The notes beneath the pieces are model-generated. The model saw nothing but the letters and a program-made list of their open reading frames with translations, did not search any database and was not told the DNA's origin. This document shows, one piece after another, positions 9,491-19,898 of a stretch of DNA of 64,000 bases (the stretch's first letter is position 1; every line of letters begins with the position of its first letter). The translations under genes were made by a program, and so were the position numbers. The stretch covers positions 3,231,729 to 3,295,728 of the forward strand of contig CM059200.1 in assembly GCA_030323885.1 (NCBI GenBank), in the 5' to 3' direction. Source of the DNA: Branchipolynoe longqiensis (lineage: Eukaryota > Annelida > Polychaeta > Phyllodocida > Polynoidae).

Positions 9491-10058
9491 GCCGTCTTAC
9501 AGGACCCAGCCTTCTTACAGGACCCAGCCGTCTTACAGGACCCAACCTTCTTACAGGACCCAGCCTTCTTACAGGACCCAGCCGTCTTACAGGACCCAAC
9601 CTTCTTACAGGACCCAGCCTTCTTACAGGACCCAGCCGTCTTACAGGACCCAGCCGTCTTACAGGACCCAACCTTCTTACAGGACCCAGCCTTCTTACAG
9701 GACCCAGCCGTCTTACAGGACCCAGTTCTTACAGGACCCAGCCGTCTTACAGGACCCAACCTTCTTACAGGACCCAACCTTCTTACAGGACCCAGCCTTC
9801 TTACAGGACCCAGCCTTCTTACAGGATCCAGCCTTCTTACAGGACCCAGCCGTCTTACAGGACCCAGCCTTCTTACAGGACCCAGCCTTCTTACAGGACC
9901 CAGCCGTCTTACAGGACCCAACCTTCTTACAGGACCCAGCCGTCTTACAGGACCCAGCCTTCTTACAGGACCCAGCCGTCTTACAGGACCCAACCTTCTT
10001 ACAGGACCCAGCCGTCTTACAGGACCCAGCCGTCTTACAGGACCCAACCTTCTTACAC
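9491..10058. repeat. 18-bp minisatellite
   Basis: About 31 units of an 18-bp repeat, CTTACAGGACCCAGCCGT, with two main variants (CAGCCTT and CAACCTT). One unit near 9720 is shortened by 4 bases, which shifts frame. Because the period is a multiple of 3, open frames on both strands (LQDPAF, GPVRRL, AGSCKK repeats) are artefacts. Confidence 0.95.
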
Positions 10059-10497
10059 TTACAGGGCACTGCCTGCTTATAGGATCCAGCCTTCTTACAC
10101 TTACAGGGCACTGCCTGCTTACAGGATCCAGCTTTCTTACACTTACAGGGCACTGCCTGCTTACAGGATCCAGCCTCCTTACACTTACAGTGTATTGCCT
10201 GCTTACAGGATCCAGCCTTCTTACACTTACATGGCACTGCCTGCTTATGCTAGTTACAGAATCCAGCCTTCTGACACTTACAGTACACTGCCTGCTTACA
10301 GGATCCAGCCTTCTTACACTTACAGGGCACTGCCTGCTTACAGGATCCAGCCTTCTGACACTTACAGGGCACTGCCTGCGTACAGGATCCAGCCTTCTTA
10401 CACTTACAGGGTACTGCCTGCTTACAGGATCCAGCCTTCTTACACTTACAGGGCACTGCCTGCTTACAGGATCCAGCCTTCTTACAAGTTACAGGCG
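10059..10497. repeat. 42-bp higher-order minisatellite derived from the 18-bp unit
   Basis: About 10 units of 42 bp. Each contains one 18-bp-type segment (CTTACAGGATCCAGCCTT) plus 24 bp with CACTTACAGGGCACTGCCTG. It directly continues the 18-bp array, so it is a later, larger repeat built from it. One unit near 10240 has an insertion (ATGCTAGTTACAGAATCC). Confidence 0.9.
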
Positions 10498-11010
10498 ACC
10501 ATGGCGGTGGTCCTGAGCGTCGGGCACTCAGACACTCATGCCTACTTACCTCTGTACACTCTGTACAGGAACAGGGCCTGTAGATGCTGGTCCTTTAGTT
10601 TAGGACAGGGCATGGGTGAAAGGATGCTGTAACAAACCACAATGGGATGGGATCCTCTCCCACAGGCCTGTATGTCATCTGCGGAGATGTACATAGTAGG
10701 CTAAGTTATCATATACAGGTTAGGAAAAAACTTGAAAATTTAAAAAAAACTAATATAGAAACTGCTAACACCCAAAACCGCAAAGGTTGGCCCGAGAAAG
10801 ATCAGGTAAAGACTCTTGAGTGCGGGAGCAGACCAATCCAGTATCACAGCTGTCCAGCGTTGAAAACAAGCACCCTCACGGGAGCTTATACGTTATGGGC
10901 AGAATAAAAAACTTGTCACAAAAAAAATATATATATATCCTGCCGCATACCAGCGGACAGTTGGTTAGCACCGACTGTGCTAAAATAGCAGCTGGTGGTG
11001 GGGGCTTTCC
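10498..11010. other. unassigned DNA
   Basis: No gene or repeat recognised between the 42-bp array and the SINE at 11011. Short open frames at 10647-10907 and 10820-11095 are not protein-like. Confidence 0.4.
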
Positions 11011-11356
11011 TGGAAGCGACATTGGTTGGTTGGTTGTTGTTGGTTTACATCCTAGCAACATCTTAGGTCATATCAGGACGGGTACTAACTTGTAACAGTG
11101 TGCACTCATGGTGACTTTATAGTGTTGCCCCACTGGGGAATCAGGCTGTCAGCACCATGACCTGATATCCCACTCAGTCGCATTATCCTGACACTGAGCT
11201 AACCAGTCCTTGTCCTATCCAATTATGCCAAGCACCTAGCTGGGGAAGCGACAAGTATCAATTTTAAAGTCATTGGTTTGACTCTACCGGGAACCGAACT
11301 TCTGACCTTCCGCACGCGAGGCCCGCGCTCTGCCGATTAGGCCACCGCGCCCGATC
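11011..11356 (-). mobile_element. SINE-A, full-length copy with head
   Basis: On the minus strand it runs from a tRNA-like head (GCGCGGTGGCCTAATCGGC, box-A-like) and GGTTCCCGGTAGAGTC (box-B-like) to the tail, followed by CCAACCAACCAACC at 11024-11036 read on that strand. Length about 335 bp. This defines the consensus: Pol III head, about 200-bp body, and AACC-repeat tail. Confidence 0.9.
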
Positions 11357-11804
11357 CGTGGAAGCGACATGCGCAGCCTGAAACAATCAGACTGTAGCCG
11401 ACATAACCCCGACTGTGACCTTAGTGGCTGTCTTTGTTTACCGTCTCTTATATCTGTAAGTATGAAAGTTCTGCGTGATTCCGCGGATTTCCGCGATTTT
11501 TTATACTTACCGATTAACGATAAACAATTTTTTGTTAATGAGATGCATAGGACAAACCTTTTTGAGTTAGAAATCCGTTCTTATATGCCGTTAGATGTTG
11601 CTAAAATATCCAAGTCCAAACAAGAACGAGTCATGTATGGGTGATAGATATTAGTCACAACAAGGATAGTTGAAACCTGACTTCCGGCATCCCCCCCCCC
11701 CTCGATTCCCTGACAGTGCTCTGAGTTATCGCGGAAATTCGCCGTTTGTGTAAGAATCTCAGCTTGATTTCTGCATATCTTTTCCTGGCGACCATTTTTA
11801 TTCC
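11357..11804. other. unassigned DNA with one unexplained open frame
   Basis: A plus frame at 11369-11644 encodes 91 residues, of which the part after 11460 (SMKVLRDSADFRDFLYLPIN) looks less repetitive than other ORFs here. It has no motif I recognise, and no splice or expression evidence is visible. A C run lies at 11691-11702. Confidence 0.3.
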
Positions 11805-12917
11805 TGTAAGGTAACTGGGTTACTTACGTATAGCTCCTAGTTAGCTGGGTTACTTACGTATAGCTCCTAGTTAGCTGGGTTACTTACATATAGCTCCTAG
11901 TTAGCTGGGTTACTTACGTATAGCTCCTAGTTAGCTGGGTTACTTACTTATAGCTCCTAGTTAGCTGGGTTACTTATGTATAGCTCCTAGTTAGCTGGGT
12001 TACTTACTTATAGCTCCTAGTTAGCTGGGATACTTACGTATAGCTCCTAGTTAGCTGGGTTACTTACTTATAGCTCCTAGTTAGATGGGTTACTTACTTA
12101 TAGCTCCTAGTTAGCTGGGCTACTTACTTATAGCTCCTAGTTGGATGGGTTACTTACTTATAGCTCCTAGTTAGCTGGTTTACTTACTTATAGCTCCTAG
12201 TTAGCTGGGTTACTTACTTATAGCTCCTAGTTAGCTGGGTTACTTACGTATAGCTCCTAGTTAGCTGGGTTACTTACGTATAGCTCCTAATTAGCTGGGT
12301 TACTTATGTATAGCTCCTAGTTAGCTGGGTTACTTATGTATAGCTCATAGTTAGCTGGGTTACTTATAGCTCATATTTAGCTGGGTTACTTACTTATAGC
12401 TCATAGTTAGCTGGGTTGCTTACTTATAGGTCTCAGTTAGCTGAGTTACTTACTTATAGCTCATAGTTGGGTTATTTATGTATAGCTCATAGTTAGCAGG
12501 GTTACTTATGTATAGCTCATAGTCAGCTGGGTTACTGATAGCTCATAGTTAGCTGGGTTACTTATGTATATATGTCATAGTTAGCTGGGTTACTTATGTA
12601 TATATGTCATAGTTAGCTGGGTTACTTATAGCTAATAGTTAGGTGGGTTGCTTACTTATTGGTCATAGTTAGCTGGGTTACTTACTTATAGCTCATAGTT
12701 AGCTGGGTTACTTATAGGTCATAGTTACGTGGGTTGCTTACTTATATCTCATAGTTAGCTGAGTGACTTACGTATAGCTCATAGTTAGCTCGGTTACTTA
12801 CTTAAAGCTCATAGTTAGCTGGATTACTCACTTATAGCTCATAGTTAGCTGGGTTACTTACTTATAGCTCACAGTTAGCTGGGATACTTATAGCTCATAG
12901 TTAGCTGGGCTACTTAC
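11805..12917. repeat. 30-bp minisatellite
   Basis: About 37 units containing AGCTGGGTTACTTACGTATA and GCTCCTAGTT. The first 550 bp are regular at exactly 30 bp. After about 12360, units vary (20-34 bp) and CTCCTAG becomes CTCATAG, so the right part is older or less homogenised. Confidence 0.95.
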
Positions 12918-13058
12918 CTTCTCTCATAACTACTAATACTAATAGCCAAATTTCACTTTCATTTTAGATCTTATGCAAATTGAGCAATATGTTAATATCA
13001 CTCTTGTAACATGGACATCAAAGACACATAGAACATCATTTTAAGATACACAAAGTCG

Positions 13059-13135
13059 AACAAGATTTGATTGATTACCTTTAAGTAAACAAGATTATGT
13101 CTTGTTTTCTTAACTGTAATCAATCAAATCTTGTT
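13059..13135. repeat. 20-bp perfect inverted repeat (hairpin)
   Basis: AACAAGATTTGATTGATTAC at 13059-13078 is the exact inverse of 13116-13135. The 37-bp loop contains a smaller AAACAAG/CTTGTTT pair. It may be the core of a very short MITE. Confidence 0.8.
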
Positions 13136-13215
13136 TGATATGTAGGATAAAATCTAGGTTTTTATTTTGTTTAAAGCAAAGAATTATGCTTGGATCAGAT
13201 TATCCAGCTTCACCT

Positions 13216-13825
13216 TTAAAGTTGCACAGTCCGATGCTTTTGAGTTTCTGTCAATTCTCTGAGATAAATATATTAAATTGGTTGTTATTATCTACCTTAC
13301 TTAAGTTTGAAGTAACTTATATTTTAAATGGCTAAGTTTTGAAATATTTGAAGTGTAAACATGTCAAATTAGTTTTGGCAAGCGCGCCAAAACTCTGACA
13401 CCAGAGGCTTCTGCAGTAACAGGTTCTTTTATGTTGAGTCAGTGTTCCTTCTATGCGGGTACAAATGTTTAATAAGTGCACCAGTATCTATGTATCTGGA
13501 TCAGGATGTCAACAGACAGGCTACCAAAGCAGATCCTCTATTCTCAACTGTCTTATGGTCAGAGAAAGAGAGGACTCCGGTTCAAGGATACTCTCAAGAG
13601 AAACCTGAAGCTGAGAGACATTAAGACCGACTCATGGACATCACTCTCACAGCAGAGAGCTAAATGGAGAGCAGCGGTTAAGTAATGAAAGCAGCCTATG
13701 TCCCTTTGCGACCAACAGCATGAAGATGATGATGGTGATGATGATGATGATCTATGTCAGATACACAGAATCAATTCTAGATAAGGTTTTGAAAATGTGA
13801 TGCCTCATCGGACTATGTGACCTTA
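13216..13825. mobile_element. MITE M1 copy (inverted), interrupted by a LINE
   Basis: Starts AAGTTGCACAGTCCGATG at 13219 and ends CATCGGACTATGTGACC at 13822. TTA is duplicated at 13216-13218 and 13823-13825. Its interior is the inverse of the 8242-8598 copy. The segment 13494-13749 is foreign (LINE). Confidence 0.85.
13486..13757 (+). mobile_element. 5'-truncated RTE-like LINE copy with 8-bp target duplication
   Basis: ATCTATGT at 13486-13493 and 13750-13757 flanks a 256-bp insertion. It encodes only the last 60 residues of the LINE protein (RLPKQILYSQLSYGQRKR through QQRAKWRAAVK, stop at 13685) and ends in a GATGATGAT-type tail. Relative to the 5.5-8.1 kb copy it lacks about three codons in the RGRPR stretch. 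Extreme 5' truncation and a simple-repeat tail are typical of RTE retrotransposition. Confidence 0.9.
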
Positions 13826-14210
13826 AAGTTGGATGCTTGCTGCCTCGGCTATGTCTGCTGCACGTTGGTAGTTGGGTCAAAGACCCTATAATACTAAGAC
13901 AGCTCACTCAGCCTGTACTGTGTAATCAAAATGACCAAACCCACCACTTGGTGCGATGGCTGTTCTCTTGGTTAAACAGTTGCTATTGTATATGTATAAA
14001 TGTATATATATAAATGTGAAAGATGTGTGATAATGGCGATGTTGCTGATGCTGATGATGATGTGTATTTGTTCATAGCAATTTCATATTGATGTGTATTC
14101 ATACTTACCTATCTCATGTATAATATAATTGTATGTGTTTACATGTGAAACACCAACCAGCAGCCGGGCTGATCAAACCCACCACAAGGTGGCACTGCGA
14201 AATTTACATT
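13826..14210. other. unassigned DNA
   Basis: Contains AGACCCTATAATACTAAGAC at 13881-13900, the inverse of a motif in the 100-bp duplication at 14211-14407. No gene seen. Confidence 0.4.
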
Positions 14211-14407
14211 ACAATGGGGGAGATAGGGAGTGAGTCGTCTTAGTATTATAGGGTCTTTGGTTAGGTGTCCAGATCCGCAGGTCCCGGTGTACCGTGCTCA
14301 GCCGTGTCATACAATGGGGGAGATAGGGAGTGAGTCGTCTTAGTATTATAGGGTCTTTGGTTAGGTGTCCAGATCCGCAGGTGCCGGTGTACCGTGCTCA
14401 GCCGTGT
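14211..14407. repeat. tandem duplication of a 100-bp unit
   Basis: Two nearly identical units starting ACAATGGGGGAGATAGGGAG at 14211 and 14311. Each ends CCGGTGTACCGTGCTCAGCC, which resembles the left terminus of the TIR element at 50588 with an internal deletion. The unit is therefore probably transposon-end derived. Confidence 0.85.
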
Positions 14408-14880
14408 ACATAGACTCAAACTCAAGGCATTGTCAATGGTCGTGAGCAATCTTCATACAGAAAATACAGAAGAAGTGAAATATCTCTAAAACCACACCAC
14501 CTATTAACAAATCGCTTGGTACACATATAGAAAACATCTTCACCAAAAAGATTATATTAAATTTATAAGGTTAGGGTTCTTGATTTCTATTAATTTTGAT
14601 TAAAACTAATGTTTTGCACTGCGCGTACCGTCAAACTCAAGGCATTGTCAATGGTCCTGAGCAATCTTAATACAGAAAATACAGGAAAAGTGAAATATCT
14701 CTAAAAGCACACCACCTAGAAACAAATCGCTTGGTACACATATAGAAAACATCTTTATCAAAAACATTATATTAAATTCATAAGGTTAGTGACGATGCTG
14801 TTAGATTTTGACGCATGCGCATGAAACTGACAGTCAAATGAAACTGGCAGGGCGCTCAAACTGCGACACCGTGACCCCGT
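14383..14880 (-). mobile_element. TIR element of the two-core family (M2), degraded
   Basis: Contains two direct copies, minus strand, of a core of about 190 bp (at about 14410-14640 and 14635-14790), recognised by ACAAATCGCTTGGTACACAT. Its right end reads AAACTGCGACACCGTGACCC, the same terminus as the M2 element at 16918-17526. The left end is a deleted version. No ORF. Confidence 0.6.
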
Positions 14881-15685
14881 GACCCCGTGTGCCCGGACGG
14901 GGTCAGCGTTTCGCTTGTTCTCGGTTAGCCCAATAAAGCACGCAGTTGTCGGTGAGACTGGGCACCCGCTCCTCTGCTGGCTGGTCCCCGGCGTGCACTG
15001 TCTCACAGCCGCTGGTTCAGGCGCGCACTGACCCAGATTCGCTGGTCCCCGGCCGCCCCGCTGACGTGCCGTGTGTGTGTGGTGGTATGGGTGTGTGGGG
15101 GTGGGTGTCTAACCGCAAGCAGGAGGTCTAGACAGCCCCCCCCCCCCCACCAGCCCCCACCAGCCCCAACGAGCCCACGGACGCTCCACTCCCCCAAACC
15201 GACTCGCCATTCTGACGGCTGATTCACACCCACCCCCCCTCCACTAGACACCCATCCACCCCACACTCATCCACACACTCACACACCACACCACACCCCG
15301 GCCCAGGGAGGGTGTGTGGGGGTATGCCTCTCGCATACACACGCATGCAGGGCCCAGCAGGTTTTGTTAGTTTCCATGGAAACCCAAAACGACGCTCATC
15401 GCTTCACGTCCAAGGCTTAGGTTCACCAAGTGCAACCCCCCCCCCATCCAACCCCCCAACCCACCCGTCATCCCTGAAAGCCAAGACACCGGAATGAGAA
15501 GGGAAGGTCACCACCCAAAGTGAGGTCATCCTTCTGGAAACTTCCGGTTCTTGAGTGTGGTATCACCTGTGGGATCTAATCTTTTGCATATTTTTGTTGT
15601 TGTAAATATAGTTTATTCATTGAATAAAGTCTTTTGTCAGCGCCGTGGCACTGGTCTTCCAGCCATGTGACAATACAGTTATTTA
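14881..15685. other. unassigned GC-rich DNA with C runs
   Basis: GC-rich with CpG content and C-rich runs at 15136-15150 and 15437-15446, and many CACAC/CACCC words at 15220-15300. Possibly an island-like region, but no exon, TATA box or conserved ORF can be supported. Confidence 0.35.
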
Positions 15686-15872
15686 CAATATATCAGGACG
15701 GGTACCGACTTGTGACACATTCATGACGACTTTATAGTGCTGCCCAACTGGGAAATCAGGCCGTTGACACCACGACCCGATATCCCAGTCAGATTATCCT
15801 GACCCTAAGCTACCTACAAGTATCAATTTTTAAATCATTGGTTTGACTCGACCGGGAACCGAACTCCCGACC
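15686..15872 (-). mobile_element. SINE-A copy, internally deleted
   Basis: From ATATCAGGACGGGTACCGAC to GACTCGACCGGGAACCGAAC. The segment between the GAGCTAACC block and the head is shortened. Minus strand. Confidence 0.8.
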
Positions 15873-16029
15873 ATGCACTTTTTCAATACCGCTCAACCCT
15901 CACAAACTGTACAATAAAAATGTTGATACCCGTGGGGGGTCCTTCACAATTATCAACATAAACAGCAAAATGTTTATAATTGTCAAGGACCCCTATACAT
16001 TTTGTAGGGAAGGTTGTGGGGGCTAATTA

Positions 16030-16545
16030 AAAAGTATGCTTTGTATAATTGTCAAGGACCACCCCCCCCCCCCCGAAGGTACAGTATAGTAGGTCAATTG
16101 TAAAATATCAACATTTTTATTGAACATTTATGTGCGGGGGGGGGGCAGTAATAAAAAGTGTGTGTTGTACACTTGTGAATATGTTTATAATTCTGATGGT
16201 ACATATAGTAGGTCAATTATAAAATATCAACATTTGTATTAAACATTTATGGGGGCGGGGGGGGGGGGCGGTAATAAATAGTGTGTGTTGTACACTTGTG
16301 AATATGTTTATAATTCTGAAGGACCCCCCCGAAGGTACATATAGTAGGTCAATTGTAAAATATCAACATTTTTATTAAACATTTATGGGGGCGGGGGGGG
16401 GGGCGGTAATAAATAGTGTGTGTTGTACACTTGTGAATATGTTTATAATTCTGAAGGACCCCCCGAAGGTACATATAGTAGGTCAATTGTAAAATATCAA
16501 CATTTTTATTTGACATTTTAGAGGGGAGGTTGGGGAGGGTAATGA
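16030..16545. repeat. tandem repeat of about 127 bp with G runs
   Basis: About four units of TACATATAGTAGGTCAATTG followed by AAAATATCAACATTTTTATT, a long G run and GTGTTGTACACTTGTGAATA. Units differ mainly in G-run length. A partial unit opens at 15920. Confidence 0.85.
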
Positions 16546-16917
16546 AAAAGTGTATGGTTTGTGCAAATGTTTAGTGAAAATGTTAATACTTGTGAAGGAT
16601 CTCTAACGACAAATCGTGGTGCTATCCTGGCAACCCCTAGTTGAAAACCTGGCATTAATGCTCGGCTCGGCAGGGCTCGGCTGGCCGCGAGGCGCGCCGA
16701 CTGACGTGGTTCTGGGGCGGGGGAAACTGCGCCAGTTCCCGGTGCAAACACGTTAAGGCCAGACTGAGGTCACGCTTACTGACCTCCTTAGGTCAGAGGT
16801 CACCCACCAGCCGTCGGGTCATGACCTCATCTGCTCGCGCGCCCTGTTGAAACTCCCCCCGGGTTGCGGGGAGCTGGGAGTGGGGAGTGGGCCCTAGCAC
16901 CCCACTGCACACCTGAG
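16546..16917. other. unassigned GC-rich DNA
   Basis: Includes a GC-rich stretch at 16650-16880 with many CpG dinucleotides. No gene signature. Confidence 0.35.
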
Positions 16918-17526
16918 CCCCGGTGTCGCGGTTTCACTTCTCAAGCAGTTGCAGTTCTCAACATCGTTTCTGCACATGCGTCAAAGCATCTGCGCATGCG
17001 TCAAAGCATCGTGTGCGCATGTGTCAACATCATTCCGATTCAAACCATCGCCGATTGCCGCAAATCGCTGCCTCATACTGTCACTATAGTGTCAGTGTCA
17101 GTAACCTTATAAATTTAATATAATCTTTTTGGTAAACATGTTTTCTATATGTGTACCAAGCGATTTGTTTCTAGATGGTGTGGTTTTAGAGATATTTCAC
17201 TTTTTCTGTATGAAGATTGCTCACGACCATTGACAATGCCTTGAGTTTGCCGGTACGCGCAGTGCAAAACATTATTCAAAATTAATAGAAATCCAGAACC
17301 CTAACCATATCAATTTAATATAATCTTTTTGGTAAACATGTTTTCTATATGTGTACCAAGCGATTTGTTTCTAGGTGGTGTGGTTTTAGAGATATTTCAC
17401 TTTTTCTCTATGAAGATTGCTCACGGCCATTGACAATGCGCAGAGGATGCTGCTAGATTTTGACGCATGCGCAGAAGCGATGTTGAGAACTGCAACTGGT
17501 TGAGAACTGAAACTGCGACACCGGGG
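16918..17526 (+). mobile_element. TIR element M2, two-core structure
   Basis: Left end CCCCGGTGTCGCGGTTTCA and right end TGAAACTGCGACACCGGGG are inverse, with similarity continuing about 65 bp inward through CAACATCG and the CGCATGCGTCAAA block. Between them are two direct copies of the shared core (about 17105-17300 and 17301-17440), each with TGTGTACCAAGCGATTTGTT and GAAGATTGCTCACG. Length 609 bp. No ORF. Target duplication not clear. Confidence 0.75.
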
Positions 17527-17682
17527 GCTGCAGGGATGGGCACCCGGGAGGTCTGCCACTGCCACCGGCCCACACGCCAGGTGGCGACACTGTCTGCCCT
17601 TTTCAAGTCGCGCTTCTAACTTCCGGTTACACCTGCGTACTCATGAGATACAGATTTGGTCACGCTGAGGTAGTCATTAAAT

Positions 17683-17755
17683 TTAAAGTTGCGTAAGGTG
17701 ATGGTTTTAAGTTTCTGCCATTAAAAGATATATTATTAGGTTGATTGCAATTAAA
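17683..17755. mobile_element. MITE M1 end fragment
   Basis: TTA then AAGTTGCGTAAGGTGATGG and TTTTAAGTTTCTGCCATTA matches one terminus of M1. The rest is missing, replaced by the tRNA-like repeat that follows. Confidence 0.55.
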
Positions 17756-17764
17756 AGTGTTGTA

Positions 17765-17870
17765 GGGGTGATGAAAATGGGAAATAATGCGCCTAGAGCG
17801 GAACTCGAACCCACACCTCTTTGCATTCTGGGCCAGTGTGCTAACCATTACACCACCTAGGATACCTGAT
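17765..17870 (-). mobile_element. tRNA-like repeat SINE-D copy
   Basis: Minus strand reads GCCTAGGTGGTGTAATGGTT ... box-B-like GGGTTCGAGTTCC ... TCTAGGC. Acceptor-like 7-bp pairing is possible but the anticodon stem does not pair, so this is a tRNA-derived repeat, not a functional tRNA. Copies are at 58845, 59383 and 59706. Confidence 0.75.
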
Positions 17871-18367
17871 GTCTACTCTGTCTGTAACGGACACCCATGG
17901 GACTGGAGCAAGATGCCGTTATAGAAAGAGATCCGTTATAGGCAGAGACTGACTGACGGAATGGGTTGAAACCAATGTTTTTCTTTTATACTTGACTGAC
18001 TAGGTTATTGACAGAGAATATTGATCAAATAGGTGAAAAAACGGCTCATTGTCCGCATAAGCAGTTGTCCGTTAGACACAGAGGCAATGCTATTGAATTA
18101 AACGATTGGGATTGCATTTAATTGTGAGTAAACGGCAAAAAAACACATGGTACACATGTTAGAATAACTATATGGCATGTTGTTATTGACAGAGAATATT
18201 GATCAAATAGGTGGAAAAAAAACAGCTCGTTGTCCGCATAAGGCAGTTGTCCGTTAGACACAGAGGCAATGCTATTAAATTAAAGGGGTGCTGTGACGGG
18301 ACCAGCACTTTTTGCCATTATTGACAGAGATTCGTCATTGACAGAGGCCATTATTGACAGAGTAGAC
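17871..18367. mobile_element. TIR element with internal direct repeat
   Basis: Left GTCTACTCTGTCTGTAACGG and right inverse CATTATTGACAGAGTAGAC. Inside, a block of about 105 bp (TTATTGACAGAGAATATTGA through AGACACAGAGGCAATGCTAT) occurs twice, at about 17995-18103 and 18183-18285. It abuts SINE-D on the left and another TIR element on the right. No ORF. Confidence 0.65.
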
Positions 18368-19345
18368 TATATAGGGTATTCACGGGACGACACGAACCGG
18401 ATGCGCAGCCATTGTGGCGATATCAACCAGTAAACATCCCATAGAGTTTGCCTGTATGCGCAGTGGAAAACGTGTATTTCATTCAAAATTAATAGAATTC
18501 CGGAACCCTAACCTTATAAATTTAATATAATCTATTCATTGAATATGTTTTCTATATGTGTACCAAGCGATTTGTTTCTAGGTGGTGTGGTTTTAGAGAT
18601 ATTTCACTTTTTCTGGATGAAGATTGCTCACGGCCATTGACAATGCACTGGCACTGACACTCAGAATATCCCAACTTTCACTATTATCTCTGTTTTTAAT
18701 ACTTTCAGCGTAAATTGCTCTTCAATCAATCAATAGTTCCATCCTCTAGTCGAGGGTTGGATGCAATGGTTCTCCACTTGTCCCGATGTTGTGCTGTTCT
18801 GATAGACTGTGAATAATTCAAGCCTGTCCACTGTGAAATATTTGTAAACCATGATGTTCTTGGTCTCCCTCTCCCTCTGCTGCCATTCACCTTCCCTTCC
18901 AACAATGTACGGTATATTGAACTCTGACGTCAGATCTTCCTCTTCAATCGCGCATTAAGATATTTTTAATCGATCCAATGAAAGCTTTTAAATTTATTTT
19001 ACAAAAATAAATGCTCCACATAGACATAGCATTGCCGTATTTTACCCTTCGCGGGCAGTTTGCCGGTACGCGCAGTGCAAAACGTCAGTTTTATTTCAAA
19101 ATTAAAAGAAATCCAGAACCCTAACCGTATCAATTTAATATAATCTATTTGGTAAACATGTTTTCTATATGTATTCCAATCAGTTTGTTTCTAGGTGTTG
19201 TAATTTTATAGATATTTAACTTTTTCTGTCTGAAGATTGCTCATAGCCATTGAGTTTGCAGTGTGACAGTGTGTTATTATTGTGGTTACTATCGCCACAA
19301 TGGCCACACTTCCGGTTTGCGTGACGTCGGTGCATACCCTATATA
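18368..19345 (+). mobile_element. TIR element with two M2-type cores, split by a LINE fragment
   Basis: Left end TATATAGGGTATTCAC (18368-18383) is near-inverse of right end GTGCATACCCTATATA (19330-19345), and the match includes the inner GCCATTGTGGCGATA / TATCGCCACAATGGC pair. Two direct copies of the same core as in 16918-17526 lie at about 18445-18655 and 19057-19258. A LINE fragment at 18728-18939 interrupts it. No ORF. Confidence 0.7.
18718..18949 (-). mobile_element. 5'-truncated LINE fragment (second non-LTR family)
   Basis: Minus strand matches the C-terminal coding and tail of the LINE at 29923-30282, including GTGAATGGCAGCAGAGGGAG and GATGGAACTATTGATTGATT. CTCTTCAATC occurs on both sides (18718-18727, 18940-18949), a likely 10-bp target duplication. 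Too short to encode anything. Confidence 0.85.
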
Positions 19346-19494
19346 TTTGGTAAGGGAGTATCTTTGGACTCTCACTCCATCCAGTCAGTGGTCTCTGGTT
19401 ATGGCAAACCCATTGTGATATCTGGCCCATCACTCTCACATTAAATCAGACGAAATGGCCGGATGAGTTTCAAAAGCATCTATCTCCTGATTTG

Positions 19495-19745
19495 GTAGAT
19501 CGTGTGATTTTAGCCCACGGGTTCGAACCCTGGTCGAGTCAAACCAATGACGTTAAAATTTATACTTGTCGCTTCCTAGCCAGACGCTCAGCATTAATAG
19601 GATAGGGCAAGAACTGGTTAGCTCAGTGTCAGGATAATGTGACTGAGTGGGATATTGGGTCATGGTGCTGGCGGCCTGATTTCTCAGTGGGGCAGCACTA
19701 TAAAGTCGCCATGAGTGCACCGTTCTGATATGACCTTAGGGGTTG
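19495..19745 (+). mobile_element. SINE-A copy, partial head, truncated tail
   Basis: CACGGGTTCGAACCCTGGTC (box B) through the body to CTGATATGACCTTAGG. The box A half of the head and the last 30 bases are missing. Confidence 0.85.
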
Positions 19746-19812
19746 TATGTAAGTAGATAGATTGGTGTCAGTCTATGAATCATAGGGACATAAAAAAAGC
19801 ACTGTATGCGGG

Positions 19813-19853
19813 CCGGGGGGGGGGGGGTGGTGGTGGTGGTGGTGGTGGTGGTG
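19813..19853. repeat. G run and (GGT)n microsatellite
   Basis: About 13 G followed by eight GGT triplets. Confidence 0.9.
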
Positions 19854-19898
19854 TTCTATTTGAGCACGTGGTGTGAAGTATAGGCCCCCACTTTGGGC

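Noticed and set aside
9356..10516. 386-codon plus-strand frame with LQDPAF and GPSLLT repeats
   Set aside because: It spans 18- and 42-bp tandem repeats whose periods are multiples of 3; several other frames over the same bases are equally open.
11805..12917. CRISPR-like regular array
   Set aside because: Units are contiguous, without unique spacers; eukaryotic context. The same applies to the arrays at 31486, 38165, 39419, 53957 and 60750.
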